Virus record (IMG/VR): IMGVR_UViG_3300001460_006335
Span: 18,224-82,223 of that record
Source of the DNA: a virus
Strand: one strand, 5' to 3'
Length of the DNA stretch: 64,000 nt
How positions within the stretch are numbered: position 1 is the first letter of the stretch; every line of letters begins with the position of its first letter. The position numbers and the translations under genes are program-made. Of this stretch, positions 30,691-41,100 are shown one piece after another. The notes under the pieces are model-generated. The model was given only the letters and a program-made list of their open reading frames with translations. It searched no databases and had not been told where the DNA came from.

Positions 30691-33600
30691 TAACTTGTAA
30701 AATATCACCTTTATAAGTTATACTTTTTTCCTGTAATGCATCAACAACAGATAATTCATTTTCTAATATTTGTTCAAATATCTCTTGATCAAGTTCAATA
30801 TATGTTTCTTTTTTGTTATCTTTCTCTATAATACCATTATTATCTATGCTAATTGATCCAACTTTATTAATGTTTATTTGCATATCTAATAATTCATTAT
30901 CAACAATACTTGATAGAGCTATTCTATGTAATGCTATTTTGGTCTCTTCTTTATGTAAAACCTGCTGTTTTAAATCATCAAAAAATAGCATTGCTAAGTC
31001 TGCATCACCTTCTAATAAAAAATCACCACGCTTGTACATTTCTACAGAATCATCTTCCATTTTTAGAAGTTTTAAGCCTGTTTTAAGATCTGTTGTTATC
31101 TCTGTATCTGCATATTCGCTACTTACTCTTACACCTTTTTTATCCCAAAATAAATCTCCAACATTAGTGACTGATAACTTTACACTACCATGCTGAAATT
31201 TATAATTCTTTCCTAGCTTATTTTCAATTTCTTTAAACATTGTGCTTACAATAGGATTAAACGCTTTAAGACTTTCTTCCTCAGAATAATCTAAAAAGTC
31301 CAAATCAAAATCAAAAGATTTTGGTGGATAAGTATCCTTAAATCTTTTCTTCAACCATTCAAAATCATTTATTTTTTTCAAAGCATCTGGATTATTTTTC
31401 CATTTAATTCCATACTTTGCTCCTTCATATGCACCTGTTATTGTTTCAGCACCAAACTCCTTTTCTTGTCCTCTTGAACACCAAGACTTTAATCTAAATG
31501 TTGTTTCGTCATCCTTTTGTCTATTAATTGTCCTACTAGAAAGTTTTACACATTCTCTAAATCCACTTCTCCAAGCACTAAAGCTATCAGTATTGAATGC
31601 TGTAATATTACTCATGCGAGGAATACCTTTAAAGTTTTTACTTATACTTGTGGTCATATCAGCAGTATTAACATCCATATTCAAAGTAAGGTTTGTTGGT
31701 AAAAGTTTTACGCCGCCATATCCATAAACTAATCCGTTAACAGGATTCATACTCCTCCATACATATACAGTACGTTTCCCATCTATGTCGTAATATGCAA
31801 TTTGATAATCTAACTCAAAGTCCATTAGTAATTCGGCATCACCGTCAACTACCCAAAACATTTCAGTATCTACAAGCTTTGCGGCTTCGATATGTGCTTG
31901 GTGTATTCCTTTAACTTTATCAACTCTTTTAGCATTAGGGTATGATGAAGTCAATCTTTCATAATTTTTATCAGCATTATTTTCACCGTTACTAATAAAG
32001 ACAATATCAAATGTACTAGGATAACTTCCAACCTCGGTATATTCTTTTTTAATTGCTAAAAATCTATAATCTATTTCGTGTTTTGTAAGAACTATATTTT
32101 TTGTTACTAGTGCAACTCCATCGTAGTATTCACCATTCTTCCACACATGATTAATTTTTCTTTCATATTGATTATGATGCGATATGTACATATTAAAATT
32201 AAAATCTTCCACAACATTAATATCATGATATATAATCCAAAACATTCCTGTTTTTGATGTTTCTTTTGCTTTTAAGTAATCGTCATAATCTTTTATAATA
32301 AATTTATCAAATGGTTTAGGAGTACTTGCAACTACTTCATGTTCTTTTTTATTAATAAAAAATCTATGATTAATTTCTTTTTCAGTTGCTATACATTCTT
32401 TGCTCATTAAAGCTATTCCATCATAGTTCTTATCATTTAAAAATACATGATTTATTTCTTTATCAAATTTATTGTGATGACTAAAGTACAAATTAAAATT
32501 GAAATCGTCTTTTACATCTACATCGCTAGGAATAAGCCAAAACATTTCTGTTTTAGAATCTTGTAGTGCTTGTAAATAATCTTCATAATTATTAATTGTA
32601 AACTTTTCATAAGGGCGAGGAATGCTTGCTATTATATTATGTTCTTTATTACTTACAAGAAATCTATGATTTATTTCTTTTTTTGTAACCTTAAAACTTT
32701 TACTAAAAAGAGCAACACCATCATAATGTTTATCATTTAAAAATAAATGTGTAGTTCCTGTATCTAAGGTTTTTTGTTCTGCTATCCATTCGTCTATATT
32801 AAAATTTTTATCCAATATCACATCATCTGGAACACCGAGAAAAACATGAGTTTTACTTGTTTCTAATGCCTTTTCGTAGTCTGCATAATTGTTCATTCTA
32901 AACACTTTAATAGGGTGAGGTTTAGAAGCTACGATATTAGTTTCTATAGGATTAACAACAAATCTATATGCAATTTCTTTTTTTGTAACAATAGAATGTT
33001 TGCTAAACAAAACAACTCCGTTGTATTTGTTTTTATTTAAAAATACATGATTTTGTTTTCTTAAAGATTTATCGTGGTGACTAATATAATAATCAAAATC
33101 AAATTCTTCAATAATTTCTACATCAGACGGAACTCCCCAGAACATATCATTAGTTGATTTACGTGATGCATTTTCGTAGTCTTCATAATTATCAATGATA
33201 AACCTTTCGTATTTTTTTGGAGTACTTGCCATAATACGAACTTCTTTTTTATTCACATAAAATCTATGTTCTAATTCTTTTTCTGTTATATTATAATTTT
33301 TTGGAAATAATGCTACTCCGTCTAGTTGATCAATATCGCCATTGCCAAACACATGGACAAAATCATGACTCCATTCGTCTGGCTTAAAACTAAATTTAAA
33401 TGTATTTCTAACATCAACATCTTCCCATATTACCCAAAACATATCTGTGTAGCTACGTTGTTGTGCTTCTTGCCATGTTTTAACTGTTTGTAGATGCGGA
33501 ACTTTTTGCTGTATAGAATTTATATCGTCTTGATTTTCTCCTATGTAAAAGCAATCAAATTTGCTATTGCCTTTATATACATCATATTCTCCACAGATGT

Positions 33601-33946
33601 GAATATGCTGTCGTGGTTCATGCTGTGTTTTTTTAGTTGGTACTAAACGCACTTTATCCCAACTTTTTATTTTTCTACTTTCTTTGTACACATAAGGAAA
33701 TTCGTGTATTTGTATAATGTCGTTTGACCTTGGTTTGAACCACCAAGGAAAGCTATCAAATACTTTAATGTTTTTATCAACTACCCACACATAATCGCTA
33801 TCTATATTTTGTTGATAAACTTTGTCAAGATCACAATAGTCATCTATCCTTAATACTGGATATCTATCAAATATAAGATTTTTTAACTGATCTTGTCCGT
33901 TGTGTAAAGGCTTAGAAAATTTGTTAAATCTGTCTATGGCTTTCAT
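30647..33946 (-). CDS. Giant tandem-repeat glycosyltransferase-like protein
   Basis: A 1099-residue protein. After a divergent N-terminal unit (VWVVDKNIKVFDSFPWWFKP), five units of about 100 residues run from about 151 to 650 with near-exact period: each has D/S-x-MFWxxxxDV, F-x-F-x-x-Y-x-SHH, NHVFLN-x-x-x-YDGVALFSK, TKKEIxxRF and a KKE...ASxPxP end. A sixth, complete unit follows with MFWVVDGDAELLMDF (DGD at 701-703), an intact metal-binding GT-A motif, while the repeats have only SD, DD, HD or ED at that place. The C-terminal 300 residues (WRSGFRECVKLSSRTI, RLKSWCSRG) complete the transferase. It overlaps the preceding GT gene by ATGA. Confidence 0.75.
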   Translation of the reverse strand: MKAIDRFNKFSKPLHNGQDQLKNLIFDRYPVLRIDDYCDLDKVYQQNIDSDYVWVVDKNIKVFDSFPWWFKPRSNDIIQIHEFPYVYKESRKIKSWDKVRLVPTKKTQHEPRQHIHICGEYDVYKGNSKFDCFYIGENQDDINSIQQKVPHLQTVKTWQEAQQRSYTDMFWVIWEDVDVRNTFKFSFKPDEWSHDFVHVFGNGDIDQLDGVALFPKNYNITEKELEHRFYVNKKEVRIMASTPKKYERFIIDNYEDYENASRKSTNDMFWGVPSDVEIIEEFDFDYYISHHDKSLRKQNHVFLNKNKYNGVVLFSKHSIVTKKEIAYRFVVNPIETNIVASKPHPIKVFRMNNYADYEKALETSKTHVFLGVPDDVILDKNFNIDEWIAEQKTLDTGTTHLFLNDKHYDGVALFSKSFKVTKKEINHRFLVSNKEHNIIASIPRPYEKFTINNYEDYLQALQDSKTEMFWLIPSDVDVKDDFNFNLYFSHHNKFDKEINHVFLNDKNYDGIALMSKECIATEKEINHRFFINKKEHEVVASTPKPFDKFIIKDYDDYLKAKETSKTGMFWIIYHDINVVEDFNFNMYISHHNQYERKINHVWKNGEYYDGVALVTKNIVLTKHEIDYRFLAIKKEYTEVGSYPSTFDIVFISNGENNADKNYERLTSSYPNAKRVDKVKGIHQAHIEAAKLVDTEMFWVVDGDAELLMDFELDYQIAYYDIDGKRTVYVWRSMNPVNGLVYGYGGVKLLPTNLTLNMDVNTADMTTSISKNFKGIPRMSNITAFNTDSFSAWRSGFRECVKLSSRTINRQKDDETTFRLKSWCSRGQEKEFGAETITGAYEGAKYGIKWKNNPDALKKINDFEWLKKRFKDTYPPKSFDFDLDFLDYSEEESLKAFNPIVSTMFKEIENKLGKNYKFQHGSVKLSVTNVGDLFWDKKGVRVSSEYADTEITTDLKTGLKLLKMEDDSVEMYKRGDFLLEGDADLAMLFFDDLKQQVLHKEETKIALHRIALSSIVDNELLDMQININKVGSISIDNNGIIEKDNKKETYIELDQEIFEQILENELSVVDALQEKSITYKGDILQVIKLSQQLDRQETHE
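31997..33496 (-). repeat. Five in-frame 300-bp repeats in the giant glycosyltransferase gene
   Basis: These encode residues about 151-650 as five units of about 100 residues. NHVFLN, YDGVALFSK and KEINHRF recur at the same phase in units two to five. Nucleotide identity is only moderate, so the duplications are old but the length has been held. Confidence 0.85.
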
Positions 33947-34527
33947 AATGTGTATGCCTTTGTTCCTATATGTGCTAATTTTATATCAGCATCTATCCAT
34001 ACATCTACGCCGTGATGCATTGCCTGATTGCAAAAGTATATATCTTCTCCGCTAAACGTATCGTCTATTTTATTATATTCGTGATTAAACCAAGGTTTAG
34101 GCAATGTATAAAATACATTTTTATCAATCAACATACATCCCATTCCTACAGCCCAAATTTTATGTAGCCCACTAGAAACACCTAATCTATCTTTTATATT
34201 ATCTGGATTAGTAAATGCTACAGTTTGATAAGGTGGATATCTTGTGCTATAAGTTGCTCCAACAATATCTTTATTATGAGAATTTAGCTTGTCTACTACA
34301 TTTGAAGGAAATTGTATATCACTATCCAAAAATAATATTTTATCACTATTTACAGATAAAGCTTCGTTAACAAGTCTTGTGCGTGACTCACAGATTACAC
34401 TTCCGGCAAACAGATGCAATTCGAAATCTATTTGCTTGCGGGTAAGTCTATTGGTCAGATTAACTAAACTTTGTGTAAACAGAGTGTGTACTTGATCTCT
34501 GCAAGGAACACATATACTAATTTTCAT
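33943..34527 (-). CDS. GT-A glycosyltransferase (GT2-like)
   Basis: A 194-residue single-domain protein. KISICVPCRDQVHTLF is the donor-binding start, CESRTRLVNEAL resembles the NxARN helix, KILFLDSDIQFP carries the DxD at 68-70, and AVGMGCMLIDKNVF...GEDIYFCNQAMHHG matches the acceptor region with its ED motif. It is translationally coupled to the genes on both sides (TAATG and ATGA). It probably acts with the giant repeat protein on the same glycan. Confidence 0.8.
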   Translation of the reverse strand: MKISICVPCRDQVHTLFTQSLVNLTNRLTRKQIDFELHLFAGSVICESRTRLVNEALSVNSDKILFLDSDIQFPSNVVDKLNSHNKDIVGATYSTRYPPYQTVAFTNPDNIKDRLGVSSGLHKIWAVGMGCMLIDKNVFYTLPKPWFNHEYNKIDDTFSGEDIYFCNQAMHHGVDVWIDADIKLAHIGTKAYTL

Positions 34528-34901
34528 TAAATTGTAGTATTTGGTATAAGTTCTTCGTTTAGGTCTTTTTCAGCATCGATGGTATTTTGATTTAATTTCC
34601 TTGCTGTGCTTGTTGCAACTTTTACAGCTTCTTGAAAATCATCACCTAATCCTCTCATAGCCAACATATTTTCTGGCTGTACTTTGCCTAATGTAAGCAA
34701 ATCGATACCTGCTGTGATACCAAATTTTTGTATCCAATGATGTCTTTCATCATCTTCTGGAATATCCATAGCATCAATAGCTTCAACAGCTTGATTAAAC
34801 AAATCTTTTTCTAGCTCCATTGTTGTGACTAGATGTTTTTTCCTTGCTTTTGTATATTCATCAGCTAGGTGTACGTTCATAATTTCGTATAATGTTATCA
34901 T
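34527..34901 (-). CDS. Uncharacterised 124-residue helical protein
   Basis: The start at 34901 (MITLYEIMNVHLADEY) is chosen because GGAGA lies 5 nt upstream. A longer frame from 34940 would overlap the small gene upstream and has no site. The sequence is all-helical and charged (LEKDLFNQAVEAIDAM, DDFQEAVKVATSTARKLN). No family is recognised. It is directly upstream of the GT2-like gene. Confidence 0.65.
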   Translation of the reverse strand: MITLYEIMNVHLADEYTKARKKHLVTTMELEKDLFNQAVEAIDAMDIPEDDERHHWIQKFGITAGIDLLTLGKVQPENMLAMRGLGDDFQEAVKVATSTARKLNQNTIDAEKDLNEELIPNTTI

Positions 34902-34917
34902 AAGTTCTCCTGTTAAA

Positions 34918-35088
34918 TTATGGAAAATAATATCCGCCAAAACTACTACTCATTGATATAGTAGCCTGGTTACCTATACCTATATATGGTCCTAAATCGG
35001 CACTGAGTCTAATTGTGGACGATGGTCCACTGAAATAGTTAGAGATTTGACTCATTGTAATTGTGCTTCCTGTATTAGGTAAAGCCAT
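34918..35088 (-). CDS. 56-residue virion-type small protein
   Basis: ATG at 35088, stop at 34918-34920. The sequence MALPNTGSTITMSQISNYFS...TISMSSSFGGYYFP has the MALPxTGxIxxSxI start and ISMSSxxG end seen in short structural proteins of marine T4-like phages. Upstream are AGGAA, a consensus sigma70 promoter and a late element. The product probably sits on or near the tail fibre, whose gene precedes it. The function is unknown. Confidence 0.6.
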   Translation of the reverse strand: MALPNTGSTITMSQISNYFSGPSSTIRLSADLGPYIGIGNQATISMSSSFGGYYFP

Positions 35089-35114
35089 ATTATTTTCCTA
35101 CATTCATATTTTTT

Positions 35115-35143
35115 ATTTTAACACTTATAATTATGTATGTCAA
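35115..35143 (-). promoter_or_regulatory. Sigma70-type promoter upstream of the 56-residue gene
   Basis: Minus strand: TTGACA (35138-35143), a 17-nt spacer, TAAAAT (35115-35120). Both boxes are near consensus. It would drive the small gene, the 124-residue gene and the two glycosyltransferases early. Confidence 0.7.
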
Positions 35144-35154
35144 GTCCTTATAGT

Positions 35155-38100
35155 CTATTTATCGGTTAACTTTTTAACCATTCTTTTAAGATCATCAATT
35201 TGAGTTTGCTGTGCTTTTATTGCTTCGATAAACACACCTGCCATAGCACCATAGTTTACAGTTTTAATACCTGATTCTTCATGTGTGGTTACAACCTCTG
35301 GGAAATGCTCTTCTATTTCTTGTGCAATTACACCCATGTGTCTTGTTTCAGTATCAGCAAGATCAGTACGAGTAAAGGTTACACCTCTTACACTTAGTAT
35401 CTTTGTTAATGGATCTGCAATAATTTCGATATTGTCTTTTAGAGTAGCATCAGAGAACGCTGTAATTTCGCCTGATGCTGTAAAGTTACCACTGCTTATA
35501 TCAAAAGTAAATCTTGTTGCGTTACTGCTATTACCATCTCTAAAGTATATATCATCGTCTGAATTCAGATCAAAATACAAATCCGAACCATTATGATAAA
35601 TTTCTGCATCGTCTCCTGTACCAAAGTTTAATTGAATACTATCATTAAATCTTAAACTACCTGATGTTTTTTGATCTGCTGAATCACTACGCAAGAACTG
35701 TGAACTATCTAAGTTGTCAAGTGTGCCTGCATTTGTTGCTGTAACACCAGTGATACCGCTACCATCTCCTGATAGACTTGTACAACTTACATTTCCGCTT
35801 ATGTTTATGCTTCCTGTACCGCTTAGTGTACCAGTGAAACTATCATTTGCATCGCTACGTAAAAAACTTCCTGAGTTTACACCGTCAAGTGTATCAGCAT
35901 CTAATCCACTACCAGTACCGTCATTAGCTGAAGTCCATACAGTGTAACCAGTGCCATCAACATAGTGTTGTAATCCGGTTGTTCCGTTGCCAATATCTAG
36001 TCTGTCATTGTTTTCGTCACTTGCTAAACGTAGTATTCCTCCAGAGTCTACAAATTGAATATAAGCTCTTCTTGTAGTACCTTGATAAAAGCCAATATAA
36101 GGATTACCTGTTGCACTAGTGTCACTAAGTTTTAGTTGTTCGCCGCTTCTACTTGTTGTTAAAAGTCCAGTAATAGTGTCATCAGCATCACTACGCACAA
36201 ACGAACCACTATCTATACTATCAAGTGTTGTAGCATCTACGTTTGTAAGCCCACTACCATTACCAGTGAATGTGCTTGTGCCGATATTAACATTACCAAA
36301 GTTAGCAGTAATTTCACCTGCGTCTAATGCACCAGTACCTGTTAAGTTACTATATGTTCCATCAATCCTTGTGTTTGGTACTGTACCGCTTGCAAGATAA
36401 CTTGCATTAAGTGATTGTACGTTACTACCATCAGCAGTGTACATTGATGCGGCATATAATGCACCAGCAACACCCAAACCACCGCTTACTCTTACAGCGC
36501 CTGTTGTAGTACTTGTTGATGAACTTGTGTTAGCAAATGTTACCACTGCATTTGAATTAAAATCAATACTAGCTCCATTATCTGAAGTAATACTATCTAA
36601 AGCAATACTACCAACATTTGTAATATTATTATCATTAAAGCTTGTTGCACCAAAAGAACAAGCACCTGTTCCAGTAAACGAACTTGCTCCAATATCAATG
36701 TTACCAAATCCTGTTGATATACTTCCTGCATTAAGTTGTCCGGTTGCTGTAAGATCAGCTTGGTGTTGTGTAACACCGCTTGATTGGATACGTGCATCTG
36801 GAATTGTACCACTTGATAATTGTGTAGCAACTAGATCAGTTAAGCCACCTCCATTTCCAGAAAATGTACTAGTACCAATATTAATGCTACCAAATCCTGA
36901 TGTAATACTACCACCATTTAATATACCAGTTGCAGTAATATCTGTTTGGTGTTGTGTAATTGCACTTGAAGGTACTCTTGCGTCTGGAATAGTACCACTT
37001 GTAAGGTCACTTGCACTAGCATCACCTATGAAGTTATCAGCTTTTATATCTTTTGCTACGTGTAATCCGCCTGTCATTTTAACTGATGCACTACCACTTG
37101 CAAAATCACCTGTTGCATTTGTAGCATCTGTGAACGTAACAAAATTATTTGCTGTAAGGGTTGTAAATGCGGCTGAGCTTGGTGTTAAATTTCCAATTGG
37201 AATGTTATTAATAGCATCTGCTATAAGCACGCCACCTGCAGAAATAGTTAAGTCACCATCTGTAGTTAGATTGTTTCTTACTGTTGTTGTGCCAGTTGTT
37301 GCACCCATTTGAATAGCTGTTGCCGCTTGTCCAAATGCAATAGTAGTTACATTATCTTTAAGTAGGTTAAACGTTGCAGTTTCATCTGTATCTAATGATG
37401 TACCATTAATTGCTAAGTCGTTAGTAATAACAATGTTTGTATTTTTCAATGTCATTGTACCAGTTGTAGCACCAATATTTAATGTTGATGCCGCATCTGC
37501 AAAATTTACAGTGGTTGGAGTAGTGTTAGCAATGTTAATACTTGCATCGCTAAATGTTAAATCTCCTCCATCAATTTCGATGTCACCGTCAACGTTTAAG
37601 TTGTTTTGTATAGTAGTTGTACCAGTAGCGGCACCCATTTTTAAAGCTGTGGCCGCTCTAGCAAAGTTAACAGTTGTAGCAGTAGCATCTATTAAGCCAA
37701 ATGTTGTACTACCTGTTGTAATACTTGTTGTAATTTCTGGGCTTGTACCAAAAACAGCAACTCCAGTGCCAGTTTCGTCACTTAATACACCAGCTAATTG
37801 TGCCGAAGTAGTTGCCGCGAATTGATTTAGTCCGTCATCTACTCTTGCAATAGTACCGCTTGTTGGTAATGTTACACTTGTGTTTCCTGTTGTAGTAATT
37901 CCTAATGTGTGAGCACCGGTGTGTGTAAACGATCCGCCTAATGTAATAGTTTTTGAACCGTTGTTAACACCTGTTCCACCGTATGTAGGATCTATAATTG
38001 TTCCATTCCACACACCTGTAGTAATTGTGCCTAATGTTTGTAGACTGGAATTAACTACTGCTGATCCTAATGTTGTTGCATTTAATACACTAGCATCGTT

Positions 38101-41100
38101 TATAAAGTATTCTTTTCCACTAGCAAGATTAAAGTCTTGATTTGAATCCCAAGTAGTATTAGCGTGATCCCAGGTTAAAGTAGCACTTGCACCATCTATA
38201 GTAATACCTGCACCATTTGCCGCTGAACTATCTGCGGCTCCGCTTGCAATAACAATATTTTTATCATCAACTGTAAGTGTTGTACTGTTAATAGTAGTTT
38301 GACTTCCGTTAACTGTTAGATCACCTTGTACAACTAAATCATGTCCGATTGTAGTTGATCCACCACCATCGCCACCTGTACCCATTTGTATAGTAGTAGC
38401 CGCTCCAAATGCATTTACGCTAGTAGCATTTGTGTTAATTAGATTAAAAGTAGCCTGATCCGTAGTAATATCTCCACCGTCTACTTCTAGGTCGGATGTA
38501 ATTTCTACATTACCATTTGTGCCTGTAATTTTAATTCTATCTATTATAGCAGATCCGTTATAATTACCAATAACAATATCATTACCACCAGCATCATGCT
38601 TAATATGGCCAACAGCCGTTCCGTCTGCTTGCTCAAATACAATTTGGTTTCTATCAGTATTTGCACCTCGTTGCATTGTAAAAGTAGTATCTGTTCCAGC
38701 TGTTTCTTTAATATGTAATGTAGTGTCCGGCTCATGTTCACCGATTCCTACATGACCTTGTGTATCAATTTTCATACGCTGTTTACTTGTATGCTTAATA
38801 TCACCAGTGGTTGAAACATCACCTGTTTTGATAATTACGTCTCCGCCTGTTCCGTTACCTGTACCTAAACCGCCCTCAATACTAATACTTCCTCCGGATT
38901 TATCTGTACCAATACCAGATGTGCCTAAGAGTCTTCCAGGTTCTGGAGTAGTTGCGTGTTCTGCATTTCCTAACACAAACTTTGTATTTTTAACTACAAA
39001 GTTTGAATCAATAGTTAATGCACCAGCCGGGGTATCACCATTTGATGCTGTAACATTAGCATCTGTTTGGAAAGTAAACGATGTAGCATTTTCTGTAGCA
39101 CCAGTTACAGGCCATGACCCATCTAGATTTGCTATTGTACTTGAAGCAACATTAATTGTATCACCAACGTTTATACCTAATGTAAATGGTGTATAAGTAA
39201 AAGTTAATGTTAGTGCAGATGCTACAGTACCTGTTGTTTCTGCACTTAGATATATAAAGTTTTCAGTTACACCAGTTACTGTTGTGTTTGCCGGAATAGA
39301 TGCACTACCAGTTATAAGCATACCTGATAATATTCCTGTCGTTGATGTTAATGGAATTTCTTTATCGCCATTTGCCGCAACACCATTTGTAGTTTGAGTA
39401 ATACTGGTTAAGTTAGCTACCACTGATTGGCTTGCGTTTGCTTCGTAACTAGCAAGTAGTGTAAATATATTCCTTGTATCTGCTGTACTACCAAAAGCAA
39501 TATTTGTTGCGGCGCCACCAATTTCTAAGCTTGAAACATTTGCATTATAAACTTGTCCAGCACCTGTGCTTGACGAAGTAAGTTTTGCGGCACCAACATC
39601 TAATCCTTCTGCAAGATCAAGTGCAGTACCCCACTCTGGTATACCAGTTGCTGATACTTTTAAAACAGAGTCTTTCCTACCAATATTTAACGGATTCAAT
39701 GTACCTGTTGTTGAAGCATAAATTATATCTCCAACAGCATATGTGGTTAAGTTTGTGCCGCCTCTATTTACAGGAACAGCTGATGTTAAGTTTGCTGGGT
39801 TCAAGAAGTATGCACTATCTAGTGAATCTAATGTACCAGCATCTATTACACCATCCTTAAGAAAAACTTGTCCACTAGCATCTGAAGCAACATCAAATTG
39901 TGATTGTAAAAATCGTGATGTTCCAAGTGTACTAAAAGTTCCACCAGGATTGAGATCAATATTGTTTACACCTACATTTACTGTTCCATAAAATTCTTGA
40001 CTAATGCTACTACCTGTAAGAGTTATTGGATTATCTGTGGTTGATGCTTTTTTCAATTTTTGTACAACTACAGAATATGCACTATCACCCCTTAAGAATG
40101 TATCACTATTAGGAGTACCTGCTCCACCCAATCTACTTGGAGATACTATACCAGAAATAATGTTACTTGCGTCAATATTTGTAACAGCAAGTGAATTCCA
40201 ATTAGATACTGTTTTACTAGAGGAGTTTACTTGCGAAATAACTTGAACATTTTGTTGTATTACCTCAGCACTACCAACACCAATACCGTCAATGTCTTGT
40301 GCATTAGTAACCAAATCATTAATACTACTTAAAGCATCTGATCTTAACGTATGCAATGTAAAAGAGTTTGTTGTTACAGAACCAACAAAGAATCTAGAAC
40401 CTGATGCAATAGCTGTTCCACCTACAGAAAATAATGCATTTGATGAGCTACCGTCTGACAAGGTAACAAGTCTAAGTGCGTTACCTGTTGTAAATCCGTG
40501 TCCTTCAACAATAATACTATTATCAGTTATGTTAACAGTTTTTCTTGTAAGGTTATGATTATTATTTGCTGGAGTTGTTAAGAACTCTACTTTGTTAAGT
40601 AACGAAAATCCTTCGTACAATTCAATTGTATTTGCATCAATAACTTTTACATAAACAACTTGAGTATTTGTTAACCCTCCAATTGGCACATTTGTAAGTG
40701 TGTCATATGAAACAGGATCACCAGTTGTAAATCCGTGGTTTGTAATTGTAATTCTATCATTAGTATAGTCTACGTTACCACTACCACCGGATGAACCAGC
40801 TAAGAAGTTTTTAGAAATGTTATCATCTAAGTTTATTGTTTTCTTATTTGCAATAGCTGTGTTATCTTCAACAAAGTCAACACTTGATGTACTTGCAACA
40901 AATAACACACCACCAATAATATCAACATATATACGTTTTTCAATAGCAGTACAAACAATTTTAAAACCACTACCTGTGCCGCCAATGTCTGTAGGGCTTG
41001 CACCAAGCTCGTCGCCTGACGCATATCCTGTACCACCTCTTATTAGGTCAACATCTGTTATCTGTCCTGCTGTGACTGTAATATTTGCCCTAGCACCAGT

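Noticed and set aside
31997-33496. A CRISPR-like or satellite array
   Set aside because: The 300-bp periodicity is in-frame protein repetition with diverged nucleotides, not direct repeats with unique spacers.
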